Of a stretch of DNA of 64,000 nucleotides, positions 32,729 to 43,795 are shown piece by piece. A program made the translations under genes and the position numbers. Every line of letters starts with the position of its first letter. Within the stretch, counting starts at the first letter, position 1. The notes beneath the pieces are model-generated. The model was not told the DNA's origin, did not search any database, and saw nothing but the letters and a program-made list of their open reading frames with translations. Source of the stretch: Rhizomucor pusillus (taxonomy: Eukaryota; Mucoromycota; Mucoromycetes; Mucorales; Lichtheimiaceae). The stretch lies in contig FWWN02000154.1 in assembly GCA_900175165.2 (NCBI GenBank), positions 451-64,450 on the forward strand, read 5' to 3'.

Positions 32729-33045
32729 ATATATATATATATATATATCTATGTCGTTATTGTTGATTTGTATTCAATGTACCATAATTTCTTGGATTTT
32801 TGTACACAAAACTAAAAATACCATATGCATACATGCATACATGCACACTCGCCTACTTGTTCGCATGACTTCCACGGTGTACTGAATATAAAATAAGGAT
32901 TATGTATTTACGAAGAAAAAAATTGTGATAACGTGGATAAAGAAAGGGGAAAAAGAGTGAAGGAAGCCCATTATTTGGATAGTATTGCGTCTGATGTTAT
33001 CAAGATATGAAAGAAGGAGAGAGAGAGAAAGAAAAGGTTTAGTCT
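32729..33045. other. convergent 3' flanks
   Basis: Contains an AT run just after the TRP5 stop (32730-32750) and three ATGCATAC-type repeats near 32825-32845. No gene. Confidence 0.6.
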
Positions 33046-34166
33046 TCAAGCATTCCAGTCGCGGCTCATGTTGTTGTTTCCTGGATATCCAATTTTCAGG
33101 GAATCTGTGGTGTCTGCGTTGGACGTTTGTGATGATACAAGTGTGGCAGAATTTGAGGGTGACGGCCAATATTGCTGTGAAGGATATTGCGGCTGCTGCT
33201 GGGGCTGCACTAGACCCCCGTAAGGGTTCTGATAATACATGTTTGGATACTGGTAAGCCTGCCGGTTGGCAGCTGCTAGCATATTTGGTGGTGCAGCGGC
33301 GGCGGCGGCGGCGCCGTAAGGGATTGTATTGGGCGCTGCAGCAACAGGAACGCTTGGACGCATTGAAGGAAGCGTGGACGAAGGATGCGCAGCAGCGGAC
33401 GACGATGATGATGGCGCTGGCGACAACGCTGACGGTTGCTACGCGGGCAATGTGTCAGTTACAGGAGGGGAGGGAAGGGGAGGGTTGCGATAGCAACAAG
33501 AAGGGCTTACAGATTCCGCTGCTTTGTTGGCAAGTATTGTAGGTTTCGGCGACGCTGGTTCCTGGTTTCCGGCAATGGGTGGCGGCGGAGGCTATAAGAA
33601 GGGTGCTTCAGCGCGCACGTTTTCGCCATTTGAACCTTATCATCCGTGCACTTACATCATCGGGCGCATTCAAACACGCTTGAATCAAGTTTTTGCCCTC
33701 TGATTTTGCTACAATCGGCTGCAGCTTGGGTGTCGTGAAGGTATACACTAGACCTGTTTCTGATACAATCAGGAGCAGGATCTGTGTGCCTGTCAATGTC
33801 GATAATTCGTATGCCTGAGAGAAAAACGAAAAGTTTCCCATGAGAACCTTTGCTCGCTTGAAACCGTAGCCAGTGTATGTACTGGGGCTGCTGTGGAGAG
33901 TGTCCTCTGTACCTTCTTCATTATACCAGCTTTGCGCTTTGAAAAGGTAATGTGCCGCCGATTCTTGTCTTGAATGTACTCTATCTTTATCTTCTTTCTG
34001 CCGCTCTGCTGCTTGCAGGGCACTTCGCTGCCATCGTCATCTTCGTTGTCGTCGTTGTAAAGCGAATCGTCTCTTTTGTCAAGGGATCAGTTGCGGTGCA
34101 TTGCTATTCGGTAAGCTGCTGTGTGCTTCTGGCCCGCTGGTGTTCTACAAACCTGGATCGAGGCAT
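33046..34166 (-). CDS. MADS-box transcription factor, SRF/Mcm1 type
   Basis: DNA-binding regulator of the SRF/Mcm1 class. The first coding exon is only 14 bases (34166-34153, MPRS plus two bases); the next begins at 34072 and gives an acidic stretch (DDSLYNDDNEDDDGSEVPCK) before the MADS box: GRKKIKIEYIQDKNRRHITF, SKRKAGIMKK, then after an intron AYELSTLTGTQILLLIVSET and GLVYTFTTPKLQPIV. The K-R-x-x-G-I-x-K-K-A-x-E-L core and T-G-T-Q-x-L-L-L are those of SRF-type boxes, as is the short extension (AKSEGKNLIQACLNAPDD) that contacts partners. The C-terminal half is low-complexity Ala, Pro, Gln and Tyr, typical of activation domains, and ends NNNMSRDWNA. The short first exon is inferred because a TGA lies in frame just upstream of the acidic exon; the phases fit. 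Confidence 0.88.
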
Positions 34167-34316
34167 GAATGCAAATGGAAGCTTGTCTTTTTTTGGGAAG
34201 AGGAGGGAGCTCGGCCTTCAGCTTGAAAGTCGCGGAGATTGTGAAAATCATCGTAGCAACCCCCCACACATGCAAAAAGAGATAACACAGTTTTTGGCAC
34301 ACAAAAATTCGGGTTT

Positions 34317-36832
34317 TTAGTAGCTATGCCATGAACAAGCATCTGAATCATCAGAATCTTCATCTTGACCAAGCGGTATAGGTTTAGAGGGCTCAATGAC
34401 AGACTGCGTTTGGGTATTGATAATATTGTCTAGGGAGTTTTCTGATACATTTTGATCCACGTCCGTTGGAGAGCTTTCGTTTGCCACACGACTTGTTCCT
34501 GTATTTCGTTGCGTCTCTATAGTTCCTTCCCCTTCTCCAGAAGTGCCGCCTTGCGCTCGCTTCCTCAGATTATTCCATATTTCTTCTCGTTTCAGGACTT
34601 GTGTCTCTCGTCTGCGATAAAATCATCAGAGTATCAACAACTGCTCCAAAAAAATCACTGCTTTAGTGTTTCATCTTACTTTTCATCGTCACGAATACAT
34701 TGCTGTAAGCACTGTTCAAATAGAGATGGATTCATTTCCATCAAGATCTTGAGTGCATCAGGCACCAAATCATTAATGACTCTGCGCGTCACAGTATAAG
34801 TAAGCACCGCTTGCAATTACTGTACAACTCGACTTACTTGTTCCAATGTGTTTTCGCATGTTTGTAGAGTGCTGGAAATATGATAGGCATGATAACATCA
34901 ATGTTGTCGCCCATCAAATTGATCAAATAATCATTGTTCCAATAATACAGAGCCCGCTCCGCAACCTACAAACAACGGTCGATTGGTATCTAATGCAAGG
35001 TTGCAGCGAGAGATAGGACTGTACCTGAAAGTGAGTGCTTGCTATACATTGTGCCAGTTTTCGGAACGCTGGTCTCATTATTTTTCTAAATTCTACTGCA
35101 TCTGTAATATCCAATAATTCTTCCAGTTCTGTGAGAAACATGACTTCTTTTGCACTGTTGACCTTGGGCCAGTATCGCAGCAAGCCTCGAACAATCTAGG
35201 ATATCCTATCGGTTAGCTGCTTCACCAGCATCTCTCTTTTCTTTTAAGAAAGTTATTTCTCACCGGTGTAGTAAGGGTAGGATCTTTTTCCAGGAACTGC
35301 ACGACGCAGTATGCTAGCTGTGGATGATATAGAGACAACGTAGACGGCTTGTGGAGAGGTATAAGCACGCGAAACAAAAATGTTTTGTGTTCTTCCTTCA
35401 ATGGCAGAGCAAAACCATTGATAATACTAATTTAAAAAGGATCGCCATCTTAGTAACGAGATGTTACCATCAAATTATTTGTGATCTCACCTGCCCATAA
35501 TTTCTAGTAATTCGGCAACGCCATTGAACCGCTCTGTTTCGTATATAAACTGGAAGAATATATTGCTTATCGATCTTCGTATGAAAGCACGCAAATTAAG
35601 GAATTTGCCGTAAATCCGGTGAAGCGTTGTTTTCAAAAAATCGCGCTCTCGAGGATCTTCACTGTCAAACAACTCTAGTAACTGTAAGGAGTAAAGGAGA
35701 GAGAACGGGAGGGGGGTAATGTTATTAAGTTTTAGTCGAAGCTGTTTAACCTGCCAAGGACTTGCCTGCAGAATAAATTTCTGGTCAATGTATTTCTTTG
35801 CAACGTGTGTATTGAAATCGGGTGATTCAACGAAGCGAAGAAAGAACTCGTAGACAAGTTGCAGGTGTGGCCAAGCAACTTCAAATACTGGTTCCTCTTC
35901 CTCCGCATCGACGCCCTCAACCGCTGGTTTGCTTTGAGGTGAAATTGAACGGAATGTGTTCACCGTAAACTATGGTCCCGCATGTGTAAATGTCCCGAAT
36001 TCTAAGCCGATTGATTGATCTCGCGAAGGCATATATACGAACCATACGGATTACATCGGGATAAATCTGGTCTGTGATTACGTTCCGTGTAGTTGCCACG
36101 TATTCTAACATTTCCTGAAGTGCTTGGCGCTTGATCTCCTTTCCTCGCAGGTCGCATGATGGGTCGTTAAAGTCAAACATGGTCTGGCACTGGACTAGCT
36201 TTCTTACAAATAACTGTTGTCGCTGTCCAGGAGGCACCTCTAAATAAGAAGACCAGGTTTGTTAATGCAATACAAAGCAATGGAATATGTATCTCCTTGG
36301 AGATTACCGTTAAAGTGAGGATATTGTTCCAACTCCACCTTGTCATGCGCGAAAAACCGCGAAGAACGCTGGCGCCGTGGAGTCTTGACAACTGGTATAG
36401 TATCCTTCGGAACGCCTTGCTGGAGCCAGTTGCCTGATGCTCCTTTGGCAAGGTTCATCATTTTACCAGTAACAGCCGACTTTGTCTACACGCGCGGGCG
36501 AGTTATTATTACATGGAATGTGCAGATATTATATGCTTCGGAAAACTATGCTCCCCCCATACCTGGCCTGCTGCTGCCGGCTCAGCAGGTGAACGACTCG
36601 GTTGCTGAACTACCACTGTGGGCGTTTGCACTGGCTCTGTAGATTGGCTGACATTGGTGGTCGACGACGAAGCTGAAACTATCGAGGATCGTTGCTGCTG
36701 CTTGTTTCGAGATTTGGAGTCGCTTTGGTGCGTTGATTTGCTCCTGGAAAGCTGGAAAAGAGCATAAGGCAAGAGAGTATACGACTGCAGGATGTGATCG
36801 TTACTTACGACGCCTTTCAATCCTTTCATCAT
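34317..36832 (-). CDS. RTS1: PP2A regulatory subunit B' (B56/Rts1 type)
   Basis: Regulatory subunit that directs protein phosphatase 2A to substrates. Many exons. The start at 36832 gives MMKGLKGV; a Ser/Gln-rich head follows ([20 protein letters not shown]). The conserved HEAT-like core begins [40 protein letters not shown], and continues [119 protein letters not shown] and [20 protein letters not shown]. These are the most conserved blocks of B56. The tail (from [10 protein letters not shown]) is disordered and ends DACSWHSY at 34317. About eight short introns. The homologous yeast gene is RTS1; the symbol is by homology only. Confidence 0.95.
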
Positions 36833-38611
36833 TTTGCTCGTAGTTCAACTCGAGGGAGTCTGAGGGTGTGCGGCAAGTTCTTTTCAAGTGGTGAGCTTGC
36901 CTTCTGCAGGATCACTGGGAAATTGAGACCCGACCAGTGGAGGAGGGGTGCGAGCAAAGATGCCTTTTTTTCTTCCTTATCTTATGCTTTGCTATTCCAG
37001 GGTTATTCTTTCCTGCTGATCTGATCAGTAATATGCGTACTTGACACATATTTGTGGAGACAATAATGAGAGTCAAGTAAATCATCAGCCGTCGTAGCGC
37101 ATAGTTGTCATGTTTCTTTCACGAGGAGCCAGTAGCAGCAGCATCTAAGAAAATGCTTCAGCCCACAAAGTGAGGCGCTTTAGGTTGCATCGTATAAACT
37201 GGCCTGTTACTATTTCAGTTGCTCTATATTCGACGGTTTAATTTATGCCTTGCACTGCAATTTATAGAGCACAGGCCTATTTCTTCCTTCCCCCCTCCTT
37301 TTCAGTTGGCTCGCTTTGATTTGGGAAAACCATCATGCTATCTGTGGCGCGCCCGTGGGGGCTAGTCGTACAGTGTTATTCGTGACACATGCTAATATAT
37401 TAAATCCTACGTCGCTGCTTTTCGGCCTTCGCTAAAACCAAGGTCGAACACCATTCAATTTTAGCGTTTCTTTACTTTGTTAAATACATGAATTGTACTG
37501 AACGAGATGCAAAGACACTATTCCCTCAGCATATGACACGCCGCTCGGTTCTCAGTCGGCCAAAGGACGAGGTGCCTACATAGTTTTCCAAACGTGACAC
37601 GGAATATCCACGTTTTTTGGCAACTACTTGCACTCTGCAAAATCTCGAGGCGCTCGTTTTACCTCTTGAAAAGCAGACGGGCTTGCCGGTGAAAAATCGA
37701 TGATTCTTTAAAGAAGAATTGTACATGCGTATGCAGTGCCTTGAATCTTCAAATTGACGCGTACGCGCAGAGTTCACGGTTACAAAAAAGACAATAATTA
37801 CAAGATGTATATATTCTAAGGACTATGTGGATCTAATTGAGCTTATTTGTATGAGATAATATCCATTTCCACGACGTCTCTCTTGTTGCGCGCCGTCAGT
37901 GATGGACCCTTAAAGATCCATAACGGGCTATCCTCTTTTTGGAAGGCAGAGCCTGCTCTGATATCCGATAATATTCCAAAGTGAACCATGTCAGCTGAAT
38001 TTTCGGCTCGGAAAGATAAGGGGCGTGAAGGGGAGAGGAAAAATCTGTCAGGAAAGAGCACCAGCAGCAGCAGCACATTCGTATGCATCGGCGAGTGGAT
38101 GTGGATAAGAATCTAACCGGAAGGCCTCATTTTGCCGTTGGGATTTGCTTAATTTGGCCATTCGCACAGACAAATGTAAACTTATATTAAATTGCTAAAA
38201 TTACAAATATACTTTCGTTTTTTTCGGTAACGTGGCATTGGGATTGGCAACAGCTGCTGGAGAGAGAGCGCCGCGTTCTAGGAGAATGTGAGGACAGCAA
38301 GGAGTCAGTGCGGCAAGAGAGGCTATACGAATTGCGATCCTCCACTGAATTTTCAAATCATTGGATCGTAGCACCCTGCAGGTTTGTTTGATAGCCTTCG
38401 TGTCAGCAGAAAGTTTAAAAACAAATGATAGTATGGCGAACTGTCAGGTGCGCTAGTATCCACCTGGACACTGCCTTTGCGCCCGAAGGGCTGCCTGACC
38501 TAATGTTGTTGTTCCGAAGTCCATGCGTGCGGCCAGGTTTGTATTGTTCCCCTTTCTTTTTTTTTTAAAAAAAAATGGGAACTGTCGTTCGCCGAGTACT
38601 ATATGCAAACA

Positions 38612-38643
<32 letters not shown>

Positions 38644-39304
38644 GTAATAATAATAATAGTAGTAATAATAATAAAGATAGAAATAATGATATTGGAAGAG
38701 CGATGGAGCAACAAGTAAGGAGAAAGGGTCCTTTTAATTTACTTCTATTTTCATGCTTCTGCATCCTGTACAATTCCTAATCTATGGAACGAGGTGGATG
38801 ATATTTTCGACTCTAGTGTTTCTCCTTCAAAACAAACAGGAACGCGGTGCAGGGGCTCAAAAAGGATGACCGAAATGAAAAAAGGCAGGATCGGTGGAGC
38901 TGATGACAAAGCCCAGCCTTGCGCCCTTAAACTTTCAGCAGCACTCGTATGTATGTACATATGTATGTAAGTGTGGATGTACGATGGCACAAGGTCGACC
39001 GAAAAAAGGAAATCATGCTTCTCTTAGAGATCGGCTCCCCTTTACATCATGCCGTGTCAACAATGGTAAATGGGGAATAAAAAGGGTTCATTCCAGTACA
39101 GTCCAGTTTGTTCCACCTCTTCCCTTTTTTTCTTCTTCTTCTTTCTTTTTTACTCGTCTTCACTTCTCCTGTTGTTCATCTGTTTGTTTATTCGACGTCG
39201 AGCTTGCCCTCTTTCCTATTCATTTGAATTCAATCCGTCTTGAAGAAATATAAATCTGGCAGACCTTTGCTCCATTTTCCATTTCTTCTCGAACGAATAA
39301 CATC
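36833..39304. other. intergenic region between the PP2A subunit and the HHCC-finger gene
   Basis: About 2.5 kb between divergent genes. It contains an AAT microsatellite (38613-38675) and pyrimidine tracts near 39120-39160. An ATATAAAT element at about 39247-39254 is a candidate TATA box for the downstream gene. No other gene is supported. Confidence 0.6.
38613..38675. repeat. (AAT)n microsatellite
   Basis: About 20 AAT triplets with a few AGT interruptions. Intergenic; the Asn-rich or Leu-rich frames it creates are not genes. Confidence 0.9.
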
Positions 39305-40818
39305 ATGAATGCAATCCATTTACAACACCCTCCTTCCCAGGACGAGCACGGTGCTATGCAGTCTCAAAACTATTATTATTTCTATGGAGCTACTAGCGAC
39401 AGCAGCCCCTTGACAACAACGCATCGATTCGGCGAGGATAACGCCTATCCCACAATGCCCCCTTCAACGATAGCCGCGGCGGTCCACCAGCGAGGAGCGC
39501 CTACTACTTCATCCGGCTTTTTCAACGATTTGCAGCAGCTCGAGCAGGAACACGAGACAGATTGCTTTGACCAGTATCCATCCATTTCAGATTTTGAAGC
39601 GATTGTGCAAGGTTATCTACGCAATCTATCTCCAAAGAAACGTGACAAGGCACTCGTGGATCGAAAGCGCTACAGCTTGATTGCAAGAGTACTCAAGGAC
39701 CCTAGAAATACCAGTATTTCCACAGCTCAATTCAGATTCTGGGTCAAAAAGATGTTCCAACTGGTCCCCGGACAAAATGGACTTGATATCGTCTGTCACG
39801 ACAACAAGCCTGTCGCAATGCGAGAGCAAATCTATACGATATTGGTCCGTGCACATAAAGAAGCAAATCACGGCGGTCGGGACAAGACATCCGCTTTGGT
39901 AAGTCATCTTCTCTTTGATGCAATGCAACATTCGATTCTGAGATACTTCTTTGTAAGGTTCGACGCCGATATTCCTGGATACCTAAGGAACTGATTGCAC
40001 GGTTTGTCCGGCATTGCCCCTTCTGCATGTCTCGACGTAATGGGTGCCAAAGTCCGCCGATCGGTCTCCTACCGAGGACACCACCAGACTACCTAGCAAC
40101 TGCACCCGTCGCTGCCTCCGACCATCACAGCAGCGAGCAAACAGCAGCAGCTATGATGGCAGCACCTCTCGCTTCCAATACCGGAAGCAGCAGCATCGAT
40201 AACAATGGGTTATTGTTTGTGAACGACGGATCATGGCATGCCTGCTTCCGTCCGACCGATCCGAACCAGTTGCCGGTTAGCTACCCAGCACCCCCTTCTG
40301 CTCCTGAACGGCAAGCCAGTAGTTCTTCTTCTTCTTTTACGTACCATCAGCAGCACCAATGCGACGAACAGCAAAGCCATCCATTGGGGGTGACGAGTTT
40401 TGCCCAAAGCACAACGAGTAGTGAACCTACCACCAGGGTTGCCGCAAATTTCGACATATGTTACCGCGATTTTAATCAAGCTCCCCAGCAGCATCAACAA
40501 CAACAGTTTTCTGCTGCAACGCTGGCGCACCCGCAACCTATCTATGTACATACAAACCGGTCTATCAAGACGAGCGACTTTAAGTCAAACGCCATCTTTC
40601 CTTACGATCTTTCAGCACCTTCACCGTCATCATCCTTCTCGTCGTCTTCATCTTCGTCCACTTCGGCTTCCTCCGTTGCATCTTCTCCAGCTACGCAAAC
40701 ACCGACTTCTATGGATCAACATCAAGCTATATTTCCTCCACCACCAACGTCTCAGTGGTACTCTATGCCGCACGCGAACAACGGTGCACTACAACAGCAA
40801 CCTCAACTATTCTTCTAA
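39305..40818 (+). CDS. protein with integrase-type HHCC zinc-binding domain (domesticated retroelement module)
   Basis: Two exons, 39305-39898 and 39958-40818, give 484 residues. After a low-complexity head comes a folded block: SISDFEAIVQGYLRNLSPKK, RYSLIARVLKDP, STAQFRFWVKKMFQLVPGQN, then VAMREQIYTILVRAHKEANH, GGRDKTSALVRRRYSWIPKE and LIARFVRHCPFCMSRRN. This is the H-x4-H ... C-x2-C integrase zinc-binding layout (H..NHGG..KT...Y.W.......C..C) of retrotransposon and Ginger-like integrases. No DDE catalytic core follows; the remaining 260 residues are Ser, Gln, His and Pro runs as in transcription factors. With an intron inside the domain, a clean frame and no flanking repeats, it reads as a host gene that kept one integrase module. 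Role unknown; DNA or protein binding is inferred. Confidence 0.8.
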
Positions 40819-43795
40819 GTCCTTTACATTCTATGGAGACCAAAGGGGCTAGGATTATGCGACCAACCCATGGAACCAGCTTGCTTCTTATTTTTATTGT
40901 TTTCTTTTTCATCTTTTCATTTAGCTTTTTTTATGTGTGTACTTTTCCTCCCGCACCCATTTCTCTTATATCTGTCTGAATCTGTGTCAGTTCTTCTCGT
41001 TCTGAATACTGCTAACCCTAACCCTTTTTCTTTGTATGGTCTCCTCTTTCTCTTTTTTATATTCTTCTTTTTTCTTCTTATATATAACGCACTCTCTCTC
41101 ACTTTCTCTCCACCCTTTTTCTTCTTTATCCTTTACATACATGTCTTCCCAGTTGGAATTATCCCTCACTTTATAACTCTACGTTACTACTACACCCGCC
41201 ATTGCCTGTATGCTCTCCTTTATTTCTTTCATCTTCTTTTTCTAAAAAAGACCTGTATCCTTTCTTCCTTCCATACTTTCCGCTTCTCTCCACCAGTCTG
41301 GATGCCATGTATTGTAAATCAGTTATATATAAAAAGATCAATTGTCTAGTCTGTTTTGGTTTACTTTCTATATCCAAAGATCCAAGTTGTCAAAATATTG
41401 CATATGCAGATATGTGACAATGTACATAACAAGTTCACGCTTGTTGAGAACCGAATATACGAAATTTGCATAAGCGAAGCAGAGCTGCTGCTGCTGCTGA
41501 CTTGAGTCGATGCAAATGTGGGTCTGATTTTGCGTGATCCTTACATCCGAGGACCGGGCTGCTGCTATTTTGGTGGTGGTGAGACTCTGATGCAGTTACT
41601 TAAACTGGATATGTTTTGTTCTTCTCTTCTCTTCCTAGTAATCCCATGTACACTCCAAATGACCTCCGAGTGGATGGGGGTGTTGGGTCGATAAGACCAT
41701 GCAACGGAAGCATGAATGACATATGTGCATGCTCGAGTCCTTCTTTTGCATATGATTGAGGAGGACGCCAAGTTCAATTTGAGAGAGAAATGGATGCTGC
41801 TGCTGGTGCTTCGGAACAACGAGAAGGAGGAGAAGCAGAAGCAGCAGCAGCAGCAACAACAACATCTAAAGTGAAACTTTGCTCTGCACGCACGTCAGTG
41901 CAGTTGTTCGGCCAGAACCTCATCCATCGCTGCAGCAGGCTCGGAAAGCACTTGGGATCAGGAGAAAGAATGCACATCGTGACATCAACACTCCACTGAG
42001 TTATTGAGCTTGTTTATTAGGGATGTAAGGTCTTGGCGCAGATCCAAACCCAGTTAACAACATGGTCTTTTTGTGTTTTTTTTTTTTTTCTGTATTTCTC
42101 CCTCCCTTTGCCTGTTGTATAATTATGTCGGGTATCCGCAGGGACTTGCAGTCTGCCGACCACATTTTGTTGTATGGAATCACATCCCACGCATCCCATG
42201 TGCTCGCACATAAGTCGCGCCCGCACACCAAACGCGTGCTTTCTATGGGCAATAGAATTCCCTCAAATGATAAAGTATCCAATGCCGTGCTGATTTGCAA
42301 ACGCATGACACAGTTTAGCAAACAAACATCTCCTCCTTTCTTCTCTTTCTTGGGTTGTGCGCGCCCTGTGAGTTTCTATTGACGTATGTATCACGTCCGT
42401 CAATTGCTGTGTAGCAACTTGTTTTCCATCTCTCTTCTGTTGCTGGCTACAGTAACTGTCAAATAAATGTAATTGATATCGCTGGAACCAATGAATTAAA
42501 GTCAATAGATATCTACAACAGAATCCGTTTCAATCCAAATTTGAACCTTGCTGAGAAGAAGAGATTCACGATAGATTGCTGCCGCTCGACGTTGTAAATA
42601 ATCGCCCCCCTTTTTGGGAGCCTTTGTCATCTGTTGGTGCGTCCGCGCAAACAATGAAGCGTGACCTTGGGCAATCGATGGGGTTTACAATGCATGTAAT
42701 CAGCCGATCCGTCCCGCGGTAAGACTTATTCTCATGAGCAGTATGCTCTAGAACAAGCTCGGAAGAACTAGGAGTATATCCAGCCATGTCGCGGGCTCAA
42801 ACTTACACATGTACCTATTTTTGCGTTGATAATATCCGGATCACTCATGATCACGCTGCAATAGTCTTCCAGGTACTCTGCAATTGAAGATATTGCTACA
42901 TCAATTCTCAAGACTTGACATAGAAAACTTGCTTTTAAAAGCTTCTACTCGTAATTACCTATGCTTAATTGTTTGAAATAACGAAACTCTTCCATGCAGC
43001 CGATAATCAATCATGGTTTCCACGAAGAGCGAAGAAAAATACTATGTAACCGCCGCCCATTGGAGTCTGTCCTTTGTAAAAAGATCAATTGAATATCTAA
43101 CACGTACTTCCTATACAGCTCAATCGTACCGTCGTGCGTGGACGAAGATCATATATATATCAGGATCAATTCAAAATCTACAGTAGTGTGGTAGGGCAAC
43201 GGCATCAACCGAAAGTAACAAGGAGTCAACACATTAATCGATATCCTTCAACTGGATCCTTCTTTACTGTGCTGGAGTGGATGCCGATAAGCTTTGAGTG
43301 TATGAAGGAATTGCATTTGAATGGCACGTCGCCAGAAGTCCATTTTGCAGGATCTAATCCACGGAGTCTCCAAGAAGAATAAGCAGCGCGAATACAATAT
43401 CGGAACTACAATATCCTTCTTAGCTTGTTGGTACCTGAAGCAGATGAATGTTTGTTTTTCGTAAATTCTGGGTTGTATAATATGTTACGAACTTGTCAGA
43501 AAATATTGTTGCTTACTTTACGTAGCTTTGTATATCGATGAACTCCTAGAACGATCCTCTTCCGCAAAGAATATCATCCTCGAGACTCCATGCATCAGCC
43601 TCCATCCTAACTTCATCGCAAAATTTTCGTTCTCAGCTTGGAGAGAAAGAAAAAAAATTGTGTGAGTGCCTGGACAAGTTTTTTTCTTCCTTTGCGGGCC
43701 AAGGAGAGGAGAGACACACACCAACATTGTTACCACCCTCGCATTCTGTATAAATCACCTCATTCGCAATCTCCTCGAGTCCCTCTTTTATAAAT
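40819..43795. other. gene-poor intergenic region
   Basis: About 3 kb without a supported gene. 40890-41300 is strongly pyrimidine-rich, probably the 3' end of the upstream gene, and includes one CTAACCCTAACCC at about 41012-41024, too short to be a telomere relic. A short plus-strand frame at 41790-41999 (MDAAAGASEQREGGE) has ATG but no motif. 43134-43382 holds another frame without motif. Confidence 0.55.

Noticed and set aside
38453..38780. Leu-rich or Asn-rich frames over the AAT repeat
   Set aside because: Produced entirely by the microsatellite.
41012..41024. CTAACCCTAACCC as an interstitial telomere repeat
   Set aside because: Only two units; expected by chance in a C/T-rich tract.
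40870..41349. Phe/Leu-rich plus-strand frame that looks like a membrane protein
   Set aside because: Pyrimidine-rich 3' flank; the hydrophobicity comes from T-rich codons. No homology-like pattern.
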